From positions 16,811 through 80,810 of the forward strand of contig VXAA01003165.1 in the NCBI GenBank assembly GCA_013399115.1: a stretch of 64,000 nt of DNA. The letters run 5' to 3'. Positions 1 to 12,027 of this stretch are shown in pieces (the stretch's first letter is position 1; each line of letters begins with the position of its first letter). Made by a program: the position numbers and the translations under genes. The DNA is from Anseranas semipalmata (lineage: Eukaryota; Chordata; Aves; Anseriformes; Anseranatidae). A model generated the notes under the pieces. That model ran no database searches. It was not told the origin of the DNA and worked only from the letters and a program-made list of their open reading frames with translations.

Positions 1-560
1 GGGCTCCGGAGGGAGCCGGGTGGGAGATGTCCCCCCCTGCCCAGCCCCGGCCCCCTGCAGCCGCTGTCGCACCCCTCCGGCCAAGGGGAGGGGGAGGCAT
101 TGGGGGGTGCATCGGCTCGGGGGGGGGCAGAAGGGCCGGGGATCGCAGCGGGGGAGTGGAGCAGACAGAGGGATGCTCAACAGCCTTAGCACCGACGGGA
201 GGGGTGCCCCCTCCCCACTCGGGCTGTGGTGCTGCCTGGGAGGTGTCACGCTGCCGCTGCCTGGGGACAGCGACACGGACGTGGAGCTGGAAAGAGGTTT
301 TGAGCGACCCGCCGCAGCGGGGGAGTGGAGCAGACAGAGGGATGCTCAACAGCCTTAGCACCGACGGGAGGGGTGCCCCCTCCCCACTCGGGCTGTGGTG
401 CTGCCTGGGAGGTGTCACGCTGCCGCTGCCTGGGGACAGCGACACGGACGTGGAGCTGGAAAGAGGTTTTGAGCGACCCGCCGCTGTCTTTTGTGACAGG
501 TCCTCGTTCTCTGGGGTCCTTGCCATTAGCACCTGGGGTGGGTGGTGACACGCACTAGGA
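1..560. other. GC-rich block at the left edge
   Basis: Strongly GC-rich with G-runs and several CpGs, in contrast to AT-rich sequence from about 600 on. It contains the 169-bp tandem duplication. Small ORFs occur on both strands but none has recognisable homology. It may be the edge of a CpG island or a minisatellite; the sequence left of base 1 is needed. Confidence 0.5.
144..481 (+). repeat. Perfect tandem duplication, 169-bp unit x2
   Basis: The unit starting CGCAGCGGGGGAGTGGAGC occurs at 144-312 and again at 313-481 with no difference visible, and the first bases of a third unit (CCGC) follow. The unit length is not a multiple of three, so any coding frame would shift between copies. It lies in a GC-rich block. 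Confidence 0.95.
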
Positions 561-3500
561 GAGCACGGGGAGGTGCATCAGTTCTGGGGCAGGGGGAGGC
601 AAGGATTCTATCCCTGCTGGGATGAGACAGGAATCGTTATTTCCAAGGAGATCGCAACCTCAGTAGCTGAGGATTCACGATTTGTGGGTGACTGCAGTAT
701 TCCCCAAGAAATGAGTTTGTAATGGCAAACGCCAAAATATAAATCAAAGCCGACACTGAGCCACAAGCCACACACCATCTGGTGGATTGTCCAAAGAATG
801 AATGCACCTTGGGCAAACACACCAAGAGGCATGTCAAGCCCATAAGGTACCCGTGCACCCCTTCAATCAAGGTGTCACAGAATGAATCTGAGTTTACTTG
901 AGCAAACAGAAACATATTTTTTTAAAAATCACTGCTTTGTCAGCAAAATGTATCTATTTATTTATTTATTGTGGCTGCTGTGTTTTCCTCACTGGCCTCT
1001 TGCTTCGTTTGAGAGGACTAACTGCATGAGCAGACACACAAATCAGGTTATTTGGGCTCCTGACTCAAACTGTACTCTGTACAGAATTAAGGTTTCCGCA
1101 CAGCCTCACCTGCACGCTGGCGCAGCAGTGGCTGCACGCCCAGCCAGTTACGCAGCGTGTATTATCACAGCATCGCCCCGCTCTGCTGAGGGACCACTGA
1201 GACAAAGTGATGAGGGCTGAGACCAGCAGAAGGTTATTTTGTGGACTGCTTGTGTCACTCAGTGTCTGAAAACTGCAGTGGATATTTTATGCACTGGCTT
1301 CAGTCAAAGCTCAAGTGTTCAGCACCCTCAGAGCCAGAGCTCAGGGAAGGGAACCGGTCAGGGAGACAGTGAGAAAAACACAGCTACTGAGTGACAAGTG
1401 GAGGGTGATCCTTCCCTGGATTACTTCCAGCCTCCAGTGATCCATAATGCAAGGATTTCCAGAAACAGAGGTCATTTCTTTATGTTTAATTCCAATTTAT
1501 CCAAAATAAAGGTAAAATGTAGCTTTCTTTGTCATTAAGTTGTCCTGTGTCTTCCTTCAGCTCTTGTCTGAGCTATCAATACCTTCCCAATTCACCACTG
1601 TATAAATCTGGTAACCTAACAGCAATGGCCCATGCAGCCCTGTTACACTCCATCACAGTTCCTCTAGTTTCACCTAGTTTCATTACAGGCTATCAGGGAA
1701 ATAATTAACGTATGCCAATAGAACCTGTGCGACAGGGGGACCAAATCAAAGTTGCTTGTCTTCAGGACCTGTACTTTTTTTCCTTGATCACTTTCAACAA
1801 GCAGATATCTAGAGTAGAGATCTACCATTTAGCTTTTCTTCAGGCCTGGTGCTTGCTGACAAGGTGGGTCTGTAAGGGAACCAACCCTGTAATCATCTTC
1901 CAAGAAGACAGTTTGCAGTGCTATTTCCCCTCCTTGAATTGGCTTTTCACTCAGGAGGAGATGTCAACAAAGCAGCTGGACAAAAATGATGAAAAAGTCA
2001 CAGGAAAAGTAGGAACATGTAAAATACTCACACAACTCATAGGGCAAGAGGCTATACTGTTTCTGGTGTTTCTATGAAGCCTGATAAACCTCTTTGCAGG
2101 TTATTATCACACTAATGTGGAAGGTACTCAACAAACCATCCCAACAGCACAAGGCCAGCATATTCACCTGCAGCAAGTGTACTTGGGATTAAGGATATAA
2201 TGGTTTCAAAGCTGGCATACCACCTCCTTCCTGGTACATTTGGAGGGTTCTGCAGTGAACATGATTATTGCTGGATAAGGCATCAGGTTACCCTGTTCTG
2301 TGATGGAAGAGAGGCAAATAAATATCTGTACATGGGTATATTATTGTCACTGTTGAAGATCTTCAACTTTTCCTAAGTGAAGTTGTGCAGGAAGCTGATA
2401 GGAAAAAGCAGAAGTTTCCTGAGCCATTCAAAAAGTAATACCAAAGAGCTGAAGAAGTTGAAATGAGTAAAGACACTCAAGATCAAACTCTTCGCTTGGA
2501 AGAATACCAGGAGTTTAGCTTCCCAGGCAGAGTTCCCCAGCACACAAGAGACATTTCCTAGAGGGTTTTGCAGTGCTGCTGTACAGCTGCATGCAGAAAC
2601 ACACTGCGAGGTGCAGTGTTGACAGAGGAGGAGTAGAGCAAATGGGGCAGGGTGTTTTGGTTTGGATCAGTGGCTGGTACATCGTGTATGGAAAGTGGCA
2701 ATGGCTGTAAGAAAAGAGGGAGCCTTACTTGTCTGCAGCAGGGTTTCCTGGCCATTGCCAGAATGGAAGAGCAGAGCCTGGAAGTTGCAGACAAGGACTG
2801 TGTAGCTCGCTCCTTTCTTTGATGCTGGCAAAAGCACGTTCCTCAAGTGTTTATCACACACGAATGTGAAATGATTATCTTTACTCAGCTTGTGTAAAGC
2901 AGACCTCACCAAGGTCTGTTAACTCCTTTAACTCATCAGTCCTGCCAGTAGACTGAGAAGAGGAACAGTCTGAGCTAACAAAACCATTGTCTTCTTGTTA
3001 TCACATTTTGAAGGCTTAAAAATACTTTTGAATATAATAGAATATTCAGGATTTTAGTTCACCTGTGTTAGTGTCTGCGTATCTGAACATGAACTTTTAT
3101 ATTATATTATTAAATATATCAACCAAGCGTACAGGATGGGAGCATACTGCCATACACGACTGCATTGTAGCAGCATTTTGTAGAAATTTTTTCCTGGAAG
3201 TCAAGTAGAGCCATTTGTTGACCTCCTTGTATTTGAATGGAAATGTTCCAATACACAATGGAACATTTTTAGAGATACAAAACAAACATTAGTTAAAAAC
3301 ATCAACATGAATAGCCAAGTCGGTATACCAGAAGCATACATGATCTCACTGCCCTTTTTTTTTTTTTTTTTTTTTTCCGTATTCTAAATGCAAGAAAAGC
3401 CTCCGAACCTCATTCTTCTACTTTCCTGTTTCTGTTAGTATAATGCACTGGTGCCATGTGAATTACTCCAGATTTCTATCACTGTATTAGTTGTAACAGT

Positions 3501-6500
3501 TTTTAGACTTAATCCTGTACAAGGTGTATGTGCACCAGAGGGCAGTGCTTGGACTTGGAGTCACAGGGCCATGGGACACATCTTCTCTGAGCTCCGTTGT
3601 CTCTTTTCAGGCAGTTCTGAAAATTTAGCCTTGCTGTGCCTGCAGTCTGACTGCAAAGTCATCATTCTGCTAATGTGAGATTTGCTTTGTCTTCTCTGGG
3701 GTTGTTACGCACAATCAATGCACAAAGGAAAACCTATTAGATAAGGCTAGGATTCTGGCATGGCAACAAGTCCAGCTGCTGTGGCTCAGGATCTGTACCG
3801 CCTCACAAACCTGGCATCTGTATTTCACTGACCCAACCACATAGAGAGTTCAGATTCCTAGTTGCTACAGGCTGTCAGCAACAGACCTGTGAATTCTCCT
3901 ACTCAAAGCGTGAATCTCACAAATCTGAGTTGTGCTTCACACTCTTTTGCTGTTAGATCTTTGTCTTCCACATTTGCAGAGTGGTGTCAAAGAATCTCCT
4001 GTCCTGTGGCCCTGGGTACCTCGTGTCATCACAGTTGGGATGCGAATGGGTCACGCTGAGTTACTGCTGGAGATGTGCGTGAACACGGAGGCTCAAAGTT
4101 TCTCTTGAAGGAGCTCACTTCTTGCCTTTAGCCCCTTTTTGCCCCAATCCCTTCCTTTATGGGCTAGAGGTGGTACCCTCCATCATGTTTCAGAGAGACC
4201 ATCCATCACAGGATCCCAAGCAGAGCAGTCTTATGCTTTGGGAAGATATCCCACAGTTGTGTGCTCCGATAGCTCCATGGAAGAGATTATCCCAAGTTAT
4301 GTGCCTTATCCTACCGCCAAGTTCAATGAGAAGACATACCCCAAAATACTAGTTTGATACCACAGATTTCTGGAATCTCACAGAGCTTGGCAAAGCCTTG
4401 GACTCCAAGTCTTGCAGTTTGTGTGAAATACTTACCTATAAAAGGATAAATTTGCAAAATGTGTAGAATTTCTTAAAGAAGAGTCTAGTTCTTTTTTAAT
4501 GTTTGAGGTACACACACCACAGCCAATGCTCTCCGGCATTGTGCAGAGGGTGGGATACACTAGACTTCTTTCTGTATGTGAGACATACATTTGTAGCTGT
4601 ATAAATGCTTATTGGCAACCATTCAAAATATTTGTTAAGTCCTTTGATGAAGAATCTTAGTCAAACCTTATTTTCCATGTGGTGTTACTGCAGGTACTTA
4701 AATGCTTCTCACTGTGTTACCCTCCACTATATCTATTGCAGACACGTAGGGAATGTGCTGTTTTAAGACAGTGAGGTCTACATAAGAGCTGGTCACCCTC
4801 AGTTCCCTCTGTAGTCAGTGGGGAGAAACAGGTCCTTCCAGGGAGGGATTCATCTGACTTAATTCAGAAATCCTTAAAATGAAATAAATCCCACTCAGAA
4901 GTATCTGTTCCTTGCTACAAGGAATCCCTAAAAGCCTAACCCATCTGCATGTGGTCAGAGGTAGCCCACTCGTGCCATCTCTCTGTACTCTTCCATCTCA
5001 GCCGTTGCCTTTTCTCATGGATGGGGGCTGCAGCTCTCTGGAGCATGACCTCTCCAAAAGCTGTGGGGTTGCCACAGTGAGATAACGGGGAGCAGTGGGG
5101 GGCCCCTCTGCTCCACAGCTTCTCCCACTGGTGACTTCTACACTTGAATGACTGCTCGTCTGATACCTTGGGTGATTTGCATAGATGAGGTCAGAACCCT
5201 TTAACTCTGCACCTGTCCCAGAATATGGAAATTAATTAGAACTCTGTGTGTGAAAAATGTGTCCTCAGGAGACTGAAGTGGTCCATTAGATTTTAGTCAG
5301 ACATACCCCTTTACTCTGTATTTTCTAATTTTTCCTCCAGTTTTCCTACCTCAGTTCTTCTTTGGATGCTTTTCTTACTTTTCCTCCTCTTCTTCAGAGT
5401 ATCTATCATTTTCTCCATCATCATCTTCACATACAGTCTCTGATTTCTTCTCTTCAGACAGATCCCTATCACAGTAAATGGAGAGATTCTTCTAATAGCT
5501 TTTCATGCAGAAGTGTGAGAAAGAGGTCTGAGCATGGATGAATGAAAGCCGAAAGACCAAACTAGAAGGGAGAACAAACAGGATTGATAGTATCTTCTCA
5601 AAGTTTTCACATTGTCCAGACACAAGGCTAGATGGAAAAAAAAAAAAAAAAGCCATAAAAGGACAGCATTTTGTCTGCCACTGATTAGGAGACTCTACTG
5701 TCTTGATCACAGACACATGAATTGGAATGATAAATTAATCTCACCATAAAGGCTGGGGGAAAATGAATTCTGCAATCAAGTAAGATGAGGAGAGAAATTT
5801 CAGAAATTTCTGTAGGTGTTAGGAGACCAACTGTGGCCAGAGACAAGTAAATATCTAGAACCAATCTTCAGCTCCAACTGAAAAAAATCTGCAATTGCAC
5901 AAACCACCCATTTTTCTTCTTCAGAGACTTTAACCAAACTTCCATCTATTCTGTTTTCATCACCAAGCTTAGATGAAATATTGAAATTATTTCCATCATG
6001 GTTAAAAACAACTGGAAAGGAAGTGGAATGGGGAGAGCTTCAGAACTCTTCAGACCCAGGCTGGCCTTTAGGATGCTCATCAGTACAATAAATGTACACA
6101 CAACAGCACCTAGGAAATTTTCTTCACTAGCTAGTATCCTAGCCATGTTGCCTGGGGAAAAGACAGGAGACTCTCCGCAGGCAGAACATCATTATTTTTT
6201 TCCTTGCTGCTCAGGGCAGGATCCTGCAGCATCCCCGAGTGCAGGAAGCATCTTGCTCCTAAGTGAAGGCAGCAGCCCTCCGGAGGAGGCTGTGACTGGG
6301 TCTGGCTACTGCTGGGCTTCTCTCTCCAACACAGAACTCACTTTGGTATATGTGGCTTGCAAGTCTTGGCCTTGCCACCATCCTCCCCATGAAACTACAG
6401 CTGGTTTTTGTGTGATTCCCTCCCTCTCTTCCATTTGCCAGGGTACTTGCCTGGGCTGATCTGTATAAGGGTACGACATTTTCCATGGGATGTTTCATCC

Positions 6501-9500
6501 ATGCCTTGTTCTGTGTGCTACTTGGCCTAGGGAAGCTCATCTTCTCTCAGCAAGGATCACAACCAAATTATTCACAACATTGAGTGCTTCCACAGGGGCA
6601 AAGCAATCCTACAGCTCTCCCTCAATTTAGACAACTCAGGCAGTCTTTTTAGGACTCCATCACTAATCATTTCATTTGTTCATGCCTTTTGGCTTTTCTA
6701 TGTCACTTTAATTGAAAAGTTGCCTTAATACACAGGATGAGCAGAACTTCAATGAGGCACAGCTGTTCAGCACCCCATATGTACAGATCACTTCAGTTAT
6801 CATTTTATATATGTGCAGAGACAGTGAGCGCAAACATGGGCGCGTTTCTCACAGCCTTCGGGGCTGAGACCCTGCTCCCCATCCCGCCTGCCCCTGCGCA
6901 GCACAGGATGGCTGCATTAACCACCTTTTGGCAAACTCATAAAAACTAAACTTTAGAAGTGAGAGAGAGAATCTAAAAGGTTACTCTGTGTTGTTTAAGC
7001 AGCAGATTTACCACAGCACAAGTTTGTTTGTTAGAGGATAAAAAAACGAGTTGGGAAGGAACCCCTTCTGTATGGTTGCATATTTCAGGAAGGCTCCTCT
7101 GTGTCCTCGTATCGTTATAGGATTTAAACCAACAGCAAAATCTGCCTTTGAAGGAAGGAGACTTTCTGGGTAAATTATTGTGCTGGTTGCATAAGACAGG
7201 GAAAAAGAGTATGAGGGTACCTGTGCGTTTGTGCCTGTGTATTCAGGACTGTCTCAAACTTACTGTAAATGAGATTCCCCTTTGAGGGAGTTGTTTGCAA
7301 TCTAAATTAGACACCAGAAATACTTTGCAGGCATGGCAGCTAATCAACGTGAAGCACACCCAGAAGTAGCCTGGTGAAGGCTGCTAATACAGATTCAATG
7401 TCATGACAAATGTTTCTCTCTGCTTGGAAAAAAAAATGTCAATGAAATACAAAAGATGTCAGTTAAACACTTACAAAAATATAAAACGAAACAAAAACAC
7501 AGGAAAAGATGCAACACTTGAGGCTAAAAATCACAGCTGGGGGCCCCATGAAGCCTACCAACATGCAGAACATAATTCAGCCATTTGTTACATTATCTGT
7601 AATTATTTGTCAGGATTAACACAACACTACAGTACTCTTCTGAGGCCAACTCATCCTGCAGGCTCCTGGCCACACTGGGAGCCACCATCAGTGGGCTTCT
7701 TGCCTGGAAAGCATCGTAGGCCCTGTCCCACCTCTGTCACTGCTTATCATCTAGTACTCCTGACTCTTTCTACATTGCTGGAGTTGTGACATGAATATTC
7801 TCTGCTCTGCATTTCTGATACTGATTCTGTGTTCCATGATTTGAGCTTTTCAGATTTTTTTGGCATCAGTGAGAACCAGAGGAGCGTTGCTGCTGCTGCT
7901 GCTCCCATGAGAGGCGAGGAAGGCAACCAAGATGTGACTGCTGGCAAAGGGAGAACTCTGCCCCCCACGCCTGTGTGGCACTGGATGGAGGAGGCAAAAT
8001 GGGGAAAGAAAATCTAATTACCCTCCATCCCTCACTGCACAGCTGTGCCTGCATAACCCCCCACTAAACCTCTACTAAACTGTCTTGGTGCGCACATCTG
8101 TTCCCCCATCCCGCTCCCTACTCACACATCCCTCCCCACTGCCTGCTGCTTTCTAACAATTTCCTCAGTTCTGCATTTTCAACATGTATTATTTTTTATT
8201 TTTTATTTTTTATTTTTTTGCAGGGCAATACCCATGTCTGCTGAAAAACACCTCAAATTGATTTTGAGTATCGTGGGGAATAGTGTGGGGTACTCAAATG
8301 AGGCTTCTCCCTTGGTTTAAAAACACCTCAGCTATCCAGTCCTTGACTAACATTTACCAGAAGTCTAAAGAGCACACTGCAGACTGTCACTGTGGAGTTG
8401 GCCTGTAGGATTTGCAGTACAAGAGAAAAAGAAAAGCAGCTCTTCTTTCAGGTTCAGCAGCTAGAAGCCGCTCAAAAATCAAATGTAGATCTAGCTCTGG
8501 AGGCAGCGTTGGTCTTCTCTGGCCCAGAGGAGGGGAGAAATGACATCCTTCCTGAAACACCATTCAAGAAGAGCATTTGTTTCCAGGTAAGCATCCTTCA
8601 TTTGCACAGATTGGAGAGATGGGTCCAAGAAGAGCAGAAGACAACAAAATCCTTGTGATATGTTTACATTATTTTGTGCACTCCCTCTTTCTTCAGCACC
8701 CAGGCTGGCATGGAGAAGTTTATACCGCTGAATGCCCATAGCAGCAGTTTAGAAGCTAAGGCAAATGATTCCTCCTGCACAGCACGCTTGTTCAGGGTGA
8801 CTTGTCTCATACATCTTGATCTCACACATTTTAGTAATCACTTGCCCTGGATGTGCACTTATGGTGCAGGTATAAAATGCAGCAAAGTAAGAAGAAGTGA
8901 AAAACACAGAAAAGTGTCTGGTTGTTGGAGTGTTCAGAAGACATTATAAAATAATAAAAATAGTGAAAGACATGGAGAACTCTAAAACAGATTGAGAAAG
9001 TCTAGTACAGTAAATGTATCCTTCTTAATGCCAGGGATGCTTTTACTGTTATATTTGCAAACACCAGAGAGTCCTATCTTTCCTTGCAGCTAGCTTTCTA
9101 GTTTTCTAACAACCTTCTGAACAGTTTAGTGGCACCTAAGAATTCTAGATATTTAAATTTTATATTCCCCACAGTTTCAAAAAATATTATTTCTTTACTA
9201 CTTAAAATTATAACATGAAAATGAGCTAATAGTCAGGAGAAATTCTCTCTTAGCCATGGAAAAAATGTCCCCAGCAGAGACTTACAGAATGGCTCAGGGA
9301 AGAAAAGCACATCTTTCACTAGAATTAAAAACTGATAAAGGACACAAAACACAAACATGAGACACATAAAGCAAATAAATAAATAAATAATAATACTCCA
9401 TTACATTGACATTCTGAAAAAAATGGAGAATCTTGAAATTTTTTTTTTTTTAATAAAAATGTTGCTGTTCACAATGAAGGTCCCTTTTATTTATTTGTAT

Positions 9501-9899
9501 TTTATTTTTTAAAATTTTCTCAGACAAAAGTATTGTGCCTGTTGTTATTGCTCCCCTGTGTTGCTTCGCATCAGCCTCCTGGCAGACGGACACAGTGGAT
9601 GGCTCCTGGCATTTGTCCACCCCTCTGAGCCTCCAAACAGGACCAGAGCTGAGAGGCTGTGGGTCCTTGCAAGGGAATAACCTACCGCATCTATGCTTCC
9701 TTCAGGTTTCTGGCCAAATGTGCTTTGAGGTCAGAGGAAGAATGACCATTGCTTCCAGTGAGCTTTCAAATAACTATCGCCTTGTAATACTTTCCAGTAT
9801 TTTGTTGTTGTCCTCTTCAGTGGATTTGTTTTGTGCTGTTCTCCACCCCAGAATGAGGAATAAGGGTCAGAAGTCTCCAAAGCTCTTTCTCCTTCATGG
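560..9899. other. Gene-free sequence with simple repeats only
   Basis: I see no exon, no convincing ORF and no recognisable transposon. Minor features are poly(T) at about 3354-3376, poly(A) at 5637-5652, a (TTTTTA)-like tract at 8189-8219 and (AAAT)n at 9375-9390. Short open frames have no domain or splice context. Confidence 0.6.
8189..8219. repeat. (TTTTTTA)n-like low-complexity tract
   Basis: Repeated ATTTTTT units with slight length variation. Confidence 0.85.
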
Positions 9900-9930
9900 T
9901 TTCACAGAGTCATAGAATGGTTAAGGTCTT
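9900..9930 (-). mobile_element. Possible tiny CR1 3'-end fragment, inverted
   Basis: TCACAGAGTCATAGAATGG resembles the reverse complement of a CR1 3' tail and lies just upstream of the plus-strand CR1 at 10.1 kb. Only about 30 bases match, so a chance resemblance is possible. Confidence 0.3.
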
Positions 9931-10099
9931 CTCAAAGCTTCATTTCCCATTCTGACATGTGGGAGTCCCTGGAGCAAAGCCCAGCCATCCTCTCTGTGTC
10001 CTGAAGGTGCCAATAGCAACAGCAGCAGCTACTGAGCACTTCAGGGGGACTCCAGACAAGGGGAAGTCTTCTGTGACTAAACCCAGTGGAGGCACTCAT

Positions 10100-11245
10100 G
10101 TCAGGCAATACACTGAAAGCCTTTTAGCAAGGCTTTTGGTACTGTCCCTCACAGCGGCCTTCTGGACAACTTGTCCAACTGTGAGACGAACAGGTTCATG
10201 CTGCGCTGGGTGATGAACTGGCTGGATGGCCGAGCTCAAAGGGTTGTAGTGAATGGCTACACCTGGCTGGCAGGCAGTCACTCGCAGTGTTCCCCAGGTC
10301 TCAATTCTAGGGCCAGTCCTGTCCAACATTTTCATCAGTGATCTGGATGCAGGAGTTGAATGCATCCTTATCAAGTTTGCTGACAATATTAAACTGGGAG
10401 GTGCTGTCCCTCTCTGGAGGGTCAACAGGCCTTGCAGAGGAATCTAGATACATTGGAGTATTGAGCAAACACCAATGACATGAAATTCAACATAGGGAAA
10501 TGCCGGGTGCTGCACCTGGGACGAAGCAATGCCGGACACAGGCACAGATGGGGACACGAGGCTGGAGAGCAGCTCAGCAGGAAGGGACCTGGGGGTGCCG
10601 GTGACAGCAGGCTCACCATGAGCCAGCAGTGTGCCCTGGCAGCCAAGAGGGAAGCCACATTTTGGGGTGCATTGAACACAGCGTGGCCAGCCGGTCAAAA
10701 GAGGTGATTCTGCCACTGTGTTTAGTGTTGGTGCGGCCTCACCTTGAATATCGTGTGCAGTTCTGGGCCCCACAATATACAAAGGATGTTAAGGTCCTTG
10801 AATGTGTCCAGAGGAGGGCACCAAAGCTGGTAAAAGGGCTGGAAGGCATGTCCTGTGAGGAGGGACTGAGGACACTTGGGTTGTCCGGTTTGGAGAAAAG
10901 GAGGCTGAGAGGTGGCCTCATGGCTCTCTGCAGCTTCCTGAGGAGGCGAAATGAAGAATTAGTTGCTGATCTCTTCTCCCTGATAAGCAATAACAGAACG
11001 CACGGGAATGGCACAAAGCCACACCAGGGGAGGCTCAGATTGGACATGAGGAAAAATTTCTTAGCACGAGGGTGGTCAGACACTGGGACAGGCTTCTTAG
11101 AGAGGTGGTTGATGCTCCATGCCAGTCAGTGTTAATGGAGTATTTGGACAATGCTCTTAATGATATGTTTTAACTTTGGGTCAGCCCTGAAGTATTCTGA
11201 CAGTTGGACTTTACCATCTTTCTAGGTCCCTTCCAACTGAAACTA
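10100..11245 (+). mobile_element. Degraded CR1 LINE, RT palm to 3' end
   Basis: The sequence is a CR1 ORF2 remnant with several frame breaks. Recognisable pieces are TTTAGCAAGGC (about 10121), [19 protein letters not shown] (10200-10258), a stretch around 10300-10400 resembling the post-palm region, the block [20 protein letters not shown] (about 10705-10762), [14 protein letters not shown] and RLDMRKNFLARG (up to about 11075). The 3' UTR ends AGGTCCCTTCCAACTGAAAC at 11224-11243 and passes directly into the pentamer tail at 11246. Confidence 0.9.
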
Positions 11246-11380
11246 TTCTATTCTATTCTATTCTATTCTATTCTATTCTATTCTATTCTATTCTGTTCTG
11301 TTCTGTTCTGTTCTGTTCTGTTCTGTTCTGTTCTATCCTATCCTATCCTATCCTATCCTATCCTATCCTATCCTATCCTA
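11246..11380 (+). repeat. Composite pentamer microsatellite in a CR1 tail
   Basis: Three consecutive homogeneous blocks: TTCTA x9 (11246-11290), TTCTG x8 (11291-11330), then after one TTCTA unit, TCCTA x9 (11336-11380). The array grew from the CR1 3' tail that directly precedes it. Confidence 0.95.
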
Positions 11381-12004
11381 TCATGCTTAGGATTTTGAAG
11401 CAACCCTTCAGCCATCTCCTTACATCACACTCTGACTTGGTCAGCAGAATGGTTTTGGCGTGTGCAAAGCAGGTTCCTTTTGGAGGAAAGCATAATGGGA
11501 AGCTCTGCCCAAGGGGTACATCAAGTGGGCTCCAAACTACTTGATTGACCCATGATTTCAGCTTTCTCCAAAAGGACCCCTCCAACATTTTGGTGTGGAC
11601 ATGAGGGCCAGAACCAGTTACTGGCCCCTTCAGCATCATCAAACCATATGTACATTGCAGACATTTGATCCAGGGGACCACTCCAAAGCTCATTTAAAAA
11701 CAAGCTCATCTGAAAATAATGTAGAAGAAGGGGTCACAGCACTAGCTACTTCATGCTACACGTGCACCTCCTGTGCTGAGGTACTGCTGGTGTAGTCACA
11801 GCACTAGAAGTTAAAGAGCACTCATCCATTGGGACAAATATATCTTCTCCTTAACCAGGTCACCCAAGATCACCATGCTGAGCCTGTGACTTTGCTTCCA
11901 AGTTATCACATAAATAGAAATCTGGAATAAAATGGAAAAACAATACATCAAAAACCCAAATGCTGTTTATTCTGCTCCTAGTAAGTGTCCTTTTTTTTTT
12001 TTTT

Positions 12005-12027
12005 NNNNNNNNNNNNNNNNNNNNNNN
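12005..12027. other. Assembly gap of 23 N after a poly(T) tract
   Basis: The N run directly follows at least 13 T (11992-12004). The homopolymer probably caused the gap; the missing sequence may be longer or shorter than 23 bases. Confidence 0.95.

Noticed and set aside
11246..11380. CRISPR-like or satellite array
   Set aside because: It is a pentamer microsatellite without spacers, directly continuous with a CR1 3' tail.
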